Below are positions 4,437 through 7,063 of a stretch of DNA of 7,063 nucleotides, one piece after another. Below the pieces are notes generated by a model that made no database searches, had not been told where the DNA came from, and saw only the letters and a program-made list of their open reading frames with translations. Every line of letters starts with the position of its first letter. Positions within the stretch are counted from its first letter, which is position 1. The stretch is from DASVWZ01 sp036392935 (GTDB lineage Bacteria; Acidobacteriota; Terriglobia; Terriglobales; Acidobacteriaceae), in assembly GCA_036392935.1 (NCBI GenBank), contig DASVWZ010000050.1, forward strand, positions 1-7,063, given 5' to 3'. The position numbers and the translations under genes are program-made.

Positions 4437-6809
4437 GTGGAAACGACCTCGCATATCAACGACTGGAAACGGGCTGAATCTCTCCTAGCAGCGGAAAGAC
4501 GAACGCTGGAGATGATCGCCGGCGGAGCTTGCCTGACGGTCGTCCTTGAGAATTTGTGCAATGCGATTGACGCTCAATCTTCAGACGTCATGTCATCGGT
4601 GATGCTGATGGACCCTGACGGAAAACGGTTGTGGCCGACACCCGGTCAACGGATCCCGAAGGAATGGATTTCGGCGATCACTCCGCTGCCCATCGGACCG
4701 CGCATGGGTTCGTGCGGTACAGCCGCATGCCGAAAGCAGCGGGTAATTAGTCCTGACATTGCCAGTGATCCTTTGTGGTCAGGAACCCCAGCCGAGAAGT
4801 ACCGAGAGATCGCCTTGCGAAACGGCCTTCGAGCAGCTTGGTCCCAGCCCATCATTTCGAAAAGCAACGAACTGCTCGGCACTTTTGCGATGTACTATGC
4901 CCAACCCACAAGTCCCAGCGCCAGCGATCTGCAATTGATCGAAGGAGCCGGCCACATCGTTCTCATTGCAACTGAAGCAGACCGATCTCGACTCGCGTTA
5001 AAAAATGCATTCGACGAGCTTAAGGCCTCGAAAGCTCAACTGGAAAGAATCCTCAATACGATGCCCACCGTCGCGTGGCGAGGCGAACCGGATGGCAGCA
5101 TCAATTATTTCAACCAACGATGGCATGACTACACCGGACTTTCACCAGAAGAATCGCACGGGTGGGGATGGACAGTCATCATCCACCCCGCAGATAAGCA
5201 AAGAGCGATGGACAAGTGGCTGCTCCAGGTCCTCCCTTCGAGAAAAGCGGCAGAGATCGTAGCGCGTCTGCGCCGCTTCGACGGCGAATACCGCTGGTTC
5301 ATGGTACGCGTCGAACCGTTCTTCGATGAATCGGGGAATCTCATCCATTGGTATGGAACGGAAACCGACATCGAGGATCTGGAGCGGGCGCAAGTACGGC
5401 TCCGCAGGGATGAACAGGAACTCCGGCAAATGACGGATGCCATTCCTCATGCCATTGTCGTGCACCGACCAGACGGCACACCAATCCATGCGAACCAAGT
5501 GGCCCTTGAATACACCGGCCTTACGCTTGCAGACGTCCAAGCCGAGGGCTTCCTCGAGCGAATTCTTCACCCGGACGATCTGAAGCGGGTGCGGGAAGAC
5601 CACCAAAAAGCGATCGCGATAGGAAATCCGTTTGACACCGAACGACGTCTTCGGCGCAACGACGGACAATATCGCTGGTTCCTAATCCGATACAACCCTC
5701 TGCGCGACGATGACGGCCATGTCATTCGGTGGTATGCCACGGGAACTGACATTGAGGACCGCAAGCAAGCCGAAGAAAAGATGCGGAACGAAAATTTAGC
5801 GTTGCGCGAGGTGATCGCGGATCCTTCGATGTTCGACGAAATCGTTGGATCTTCCGAGTCTCTTCGCCGCGTACTGTCCCAGGTAGAGAAAGTGGCTCGA
5901 ACGGATTCTACGGTTCTCATATTGGGAGAAACCGGAACGGGAAAGGAACTCATCGCTGGCGCCATCCACAAGCGGTCGAACCGCTCTTCCCGTGCGTTCA
6001 TTCGGGTGAATTGTGCAGCGATTCCGGCTTCGCTGATCGCATCCGAACTGTTCGGGCACGAAAAGGGCTCCTTTACGGGAGCATTACAGCGGCGCTTGGG
6101 GAGGTTTGAAGCTGCCGCTGGCGGTACGATATTTCTGGACGAGATTGGGGACCTGCCTGCGGATACTCAGCTTGCGCTGTTGCGAGTGCTGCAAGAGAGA
6201 GAATTCGAACGCATCGGGAGCAATCACCCAATTTCCGTGGATGTGCGCGTGATAGCGGCGACGAATCGGGACTTGAAAGCGGCCGTATCGGCGGGGACGT
6301 TTCGTCAAGATTTGTACTATCGGTTGAATGTCTTCCCCGTAGAAATCCCTTCTCTTCGGGACCGAGTGGATGACATTCCGATGCTTGTTGAGTACCTGAT
6401 TGAGCGCTACGCAAGGAAAGCGGGAAAAAAGATCAGGCACATCAAGAAGACAACCCTGGAACTGTTTCAACGTTACGATTGGCCCGGCAACATTCGCGAG
6501 TTACAGAACGTTATTGAGCGTGCGGTGATCCTTTGCGATGGAGAACAGTTCGCGGTTGACGAGAGCTGGTTGAAGCCGGAGTCACACCAGCCGTCCGTGC
6601 CGACGGATGCGGCCCCCAGCACGTTGGCCGAGGGTCAGCGGGCACTTGCCCAGCGTGAAAAACAAATGATCGAAGCCGCGTTGGCCGCATGCAAGGGCCG
6701 AGTCTCAGGCCCGTCCGGCGCTGCTGCGAGACTTGCAATACCCCGGCAGACGCTCGACTCAAGAATCAAGGCCCTGCAGATCAACAAGCACCGGTTTAAG
6801 GTGCTTTAG
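4437..6809 (+). CDS. Sigma-54 dependent activator, GAF-PAS-PAS-AAA+-Fis HTH
   Basis: A 790-residue enhancer-binding protein of FhlA-like layout. It uses ATP hydrolysis to remodel RNA polymerase-sigma-54 at -24/-12 promoters. Domains: GAF (about 24-185, with MGSCGTAACRKQ and SDPLW typical of its subgroup); a short linking helix; PAS 1 (about 203-320, ending HWYGTETDIED); PAS 2 (about 329-445, ending RWYATGTDIEDRKQAE); AAA+ (about 465-712) with Walker A GETGTGKE (497-504), sigma-54 contact loop GSFTGA (544-549, usually GAFTGA), Walker B IFLDEIG (Asp568, Glu569), and WPGNIRELQN (from 682); and a Fis-type helix-turn-helix at 755-784 (GAAARLAIPRQTL). There is no receiver or kinase domain, so the GAF/PAS part should sense the signal directly. 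The two PAS units are clearly alike and probably arose by duplication. The GTG start at 4437 has no clear binding site; ATG 4512 is an alternative that would trim the start of the GAF. Targets are unknown, but three sigma-54 type motifs lie nearby. Confidence 0.95.
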   Translation: METTSHINDWKRAESLLAAERRTLEMIAGGACLTVVLENLCNAIDAQSSDVMSSVMLMDPDGKRLWPTPGQRIPKEWISAITPLPIGPRMGSCGTAACRKQRVISPDIASDPLWSGTPAEKYREIALRNGLRAAWSQPIISKSNELLGTFAMYYAQPTSPSASDLQLIEGAGHIVLIATEADRSRLALKNAFDELKASKAQLERILNTMPTVAWRGEPDGSINYFNQRWHDYTGLSPEESHGWGWTVIIHPADKQRAMDKWLLQVLPSRKAAEIVARLRRFDGEYRWFMVRVEPFFDESGNLIHWYGTETDIEDLERAQVRLRRDEQELRQMTDAIPHAIVVHRPDGTPIHANQVALEYTGLTLADVQAEGFLERILHPDDLKRVREDHQKAIAIGNPFDTERRLRRNDGQYRWFLIRYNPLRDDDGHVIRWYATGTDIEDRKQAEEKMRNENLALREVIADPSMFDEIVGSSESLRRVLSQVEKVARTDSTVLILGETGTGKELIAGAIHKRSNRSSRAFIRVNCAAIPASLIASELFGHEKGSFTGALQRRLGRFEAAAGGTIFLDEIGDLPADTQLALLRVLQEREFERIGSNHPISVDVRVIAATNRDLKAAVSAGTFRQDLYYRLNVFPVEIPSLRDRVDDIPMLVEYLIERYARKAGKKIRHIKKTTLELFQRYDWPGNIRELQNVIERAVILCDGEQFAVDESWLKPESHQPSVPTDAAPSTLAEGQRALAQREKQMIEAALAACKGRVSGPSGAAARLAIPRQTLDSRIKALQINKHRFKVL

Positions 6810-6965
6810 AGCTCTTCCATGCTGCCTGGCGGACAGTGGTTCGATGCCGAACCGCTTCACCACGAAAATTCCAATCACCACGAAAATCGCCGTCACTACG
6901 GGTTGTGCGACGAGAGACGGCGGCTCCTGCGTCGGAGCCAATGCGTGGACAGCCGGTAAGGTCAC
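6759..6965 (-). CDS. Possible small single-span membrane protein
   Basis: A minus-strand frame of 68 residues from GTG 6965, with AGGAG (6976-6980) 10 bases upstream. It contains one strong membrane segment, VVTAIFVVIGIFVV, flanked by KRFG and preceded by a proline-rich APTQEPPSLVAQ. The hydrophobic segment holds a six-residue repeat (IFVVIG / IFVVKR) encoded by a 13-base direct repeat. The frame remains open upstream to a GTG at 7049. It overlaps the last 51 bases of the regulator convergently, which argues against it or at least against its C-terminal end. I do not recognise a family. Confidence 0.3.
   Translation of the reverse strand: MTLPAVHALAPTQEPPSLVAQPVVTAIFVVIGIFVVKRFGIEPLSARQHGRALKHLKPVLVDLQGLDS
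6786..6806. terminator. Small hairpin at the end of the regulator gene
   Basis: AAGCACC (6786-6792) and GGTGCTT (6800-6806) form a perfect 7-bp stem with a 7-base loop, ending just before the regulator's TAG (6807-6809). It is followed by only a few T residues and overlaps coding sequence, so its role as a terminator is doubtful. Confidence 0.2.
6857..6887. repeat. 13-base tandem-like direct repeat
   Basis: TCACCACGAAAAT occurs at 6857-6869 and again at 6875-6887, an 18-base period. The period is a whole number of codons, so the repeat stays in frame within the possible minus-strand membrane protein. Apart from that frame, 6810-7063 shows nothing recognisable. Confidence 0.6.
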
Positions 6966-7063
6966 GCAAGCATCGCTCCTACGCCCTCGTTTCCCTGCTG
7001 AAACTTGAGCAATTTCTGTAGTTCCGGCACAGCCGCCCCGTGCAAACACTCAGAAATTGAGCG

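Noticed and set aside
3939..4454. Minus-strand 171-codon open frame
   Set aside because: It is codon-aligned antisense to the plus-strand frame whose codon pattern looks more like coding sequence, has no ribosome binding site, resembles no family, and begins inside the regulator gene.

Overview
The window looks like an accessory stretch of a mid-GC Gram-negative-type chromosome, most likely from an Acidobacteriota (Terriglobia-like) bacterium. That placement is an inference from three things: the style of the ECF sigma factor, a DUF2950 relic (a family common in Acidobacteriota), and a GAF-PAS-PAS-AAA+-Fis regulator typical of such genomes. No rRNA, tRNA, CRISPR array or transposase is visible.

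Three genes are intact. (1) 522-1151, minus strand: an ECF-type sigma-70 family sigma factor. (2) 2113-3654, plus strand: a membrane-targeted di-heme cytochrome c peroxidase-family protein with two CxxCH sites. (3) 4437-6809, plus strand: a 790-residue sigma-54 enhancer-binding protein with GAF, PAS, PAS, AAA+ and Fis-type helix-turn-helix parts. The space between them is filled with decayed genes: a DUF2950 protein broken by an in-frame TGA and a frameshift (recognisable from about 1700 to 2099), a scrap of an alpha/beta hydrolase of the chloroperoxidase/arylesterase type (3977-4042), and an unidentified coding-like stretch (4143-4424) in the same frame as the regulator but cut off from it by TGA. 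A possible 68-residue membrane protein lies convergent to the regulator at the right edge. The first 480 bases hold nothing recognisable.

The most interesting layer is regulatory. Three sites fit the sigma-54 -24/-12 pattern, all of the form TGGCAT-N6-TGC: minus strand 1201-1186, plus strand 1653-1668 and plus strand 3819-3834. The first sits just upstream of the ECF sigma gene, with a strong AGGAGG ribosome binding site behind it. It also explains why the apparent upstream reading frame of that gene looks hydrophobic (MALLLL): those codons are the promoter itself. The other two lie inside a pair of imperfect repeats about 70-75 bases long and about 2.2 kb apart.

Working model (inference): the GAF/PAS regulator senses a small-molecule or redox signal and, with RNA polymerase-sigma-54, switches on local promoters including that of the ECF sigma factor, giving a sigma-54 to ECF cascade. 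The peroxidase start lies 13 bases after the stop of the DUF2950 relic, so the two probably once formed an operon.
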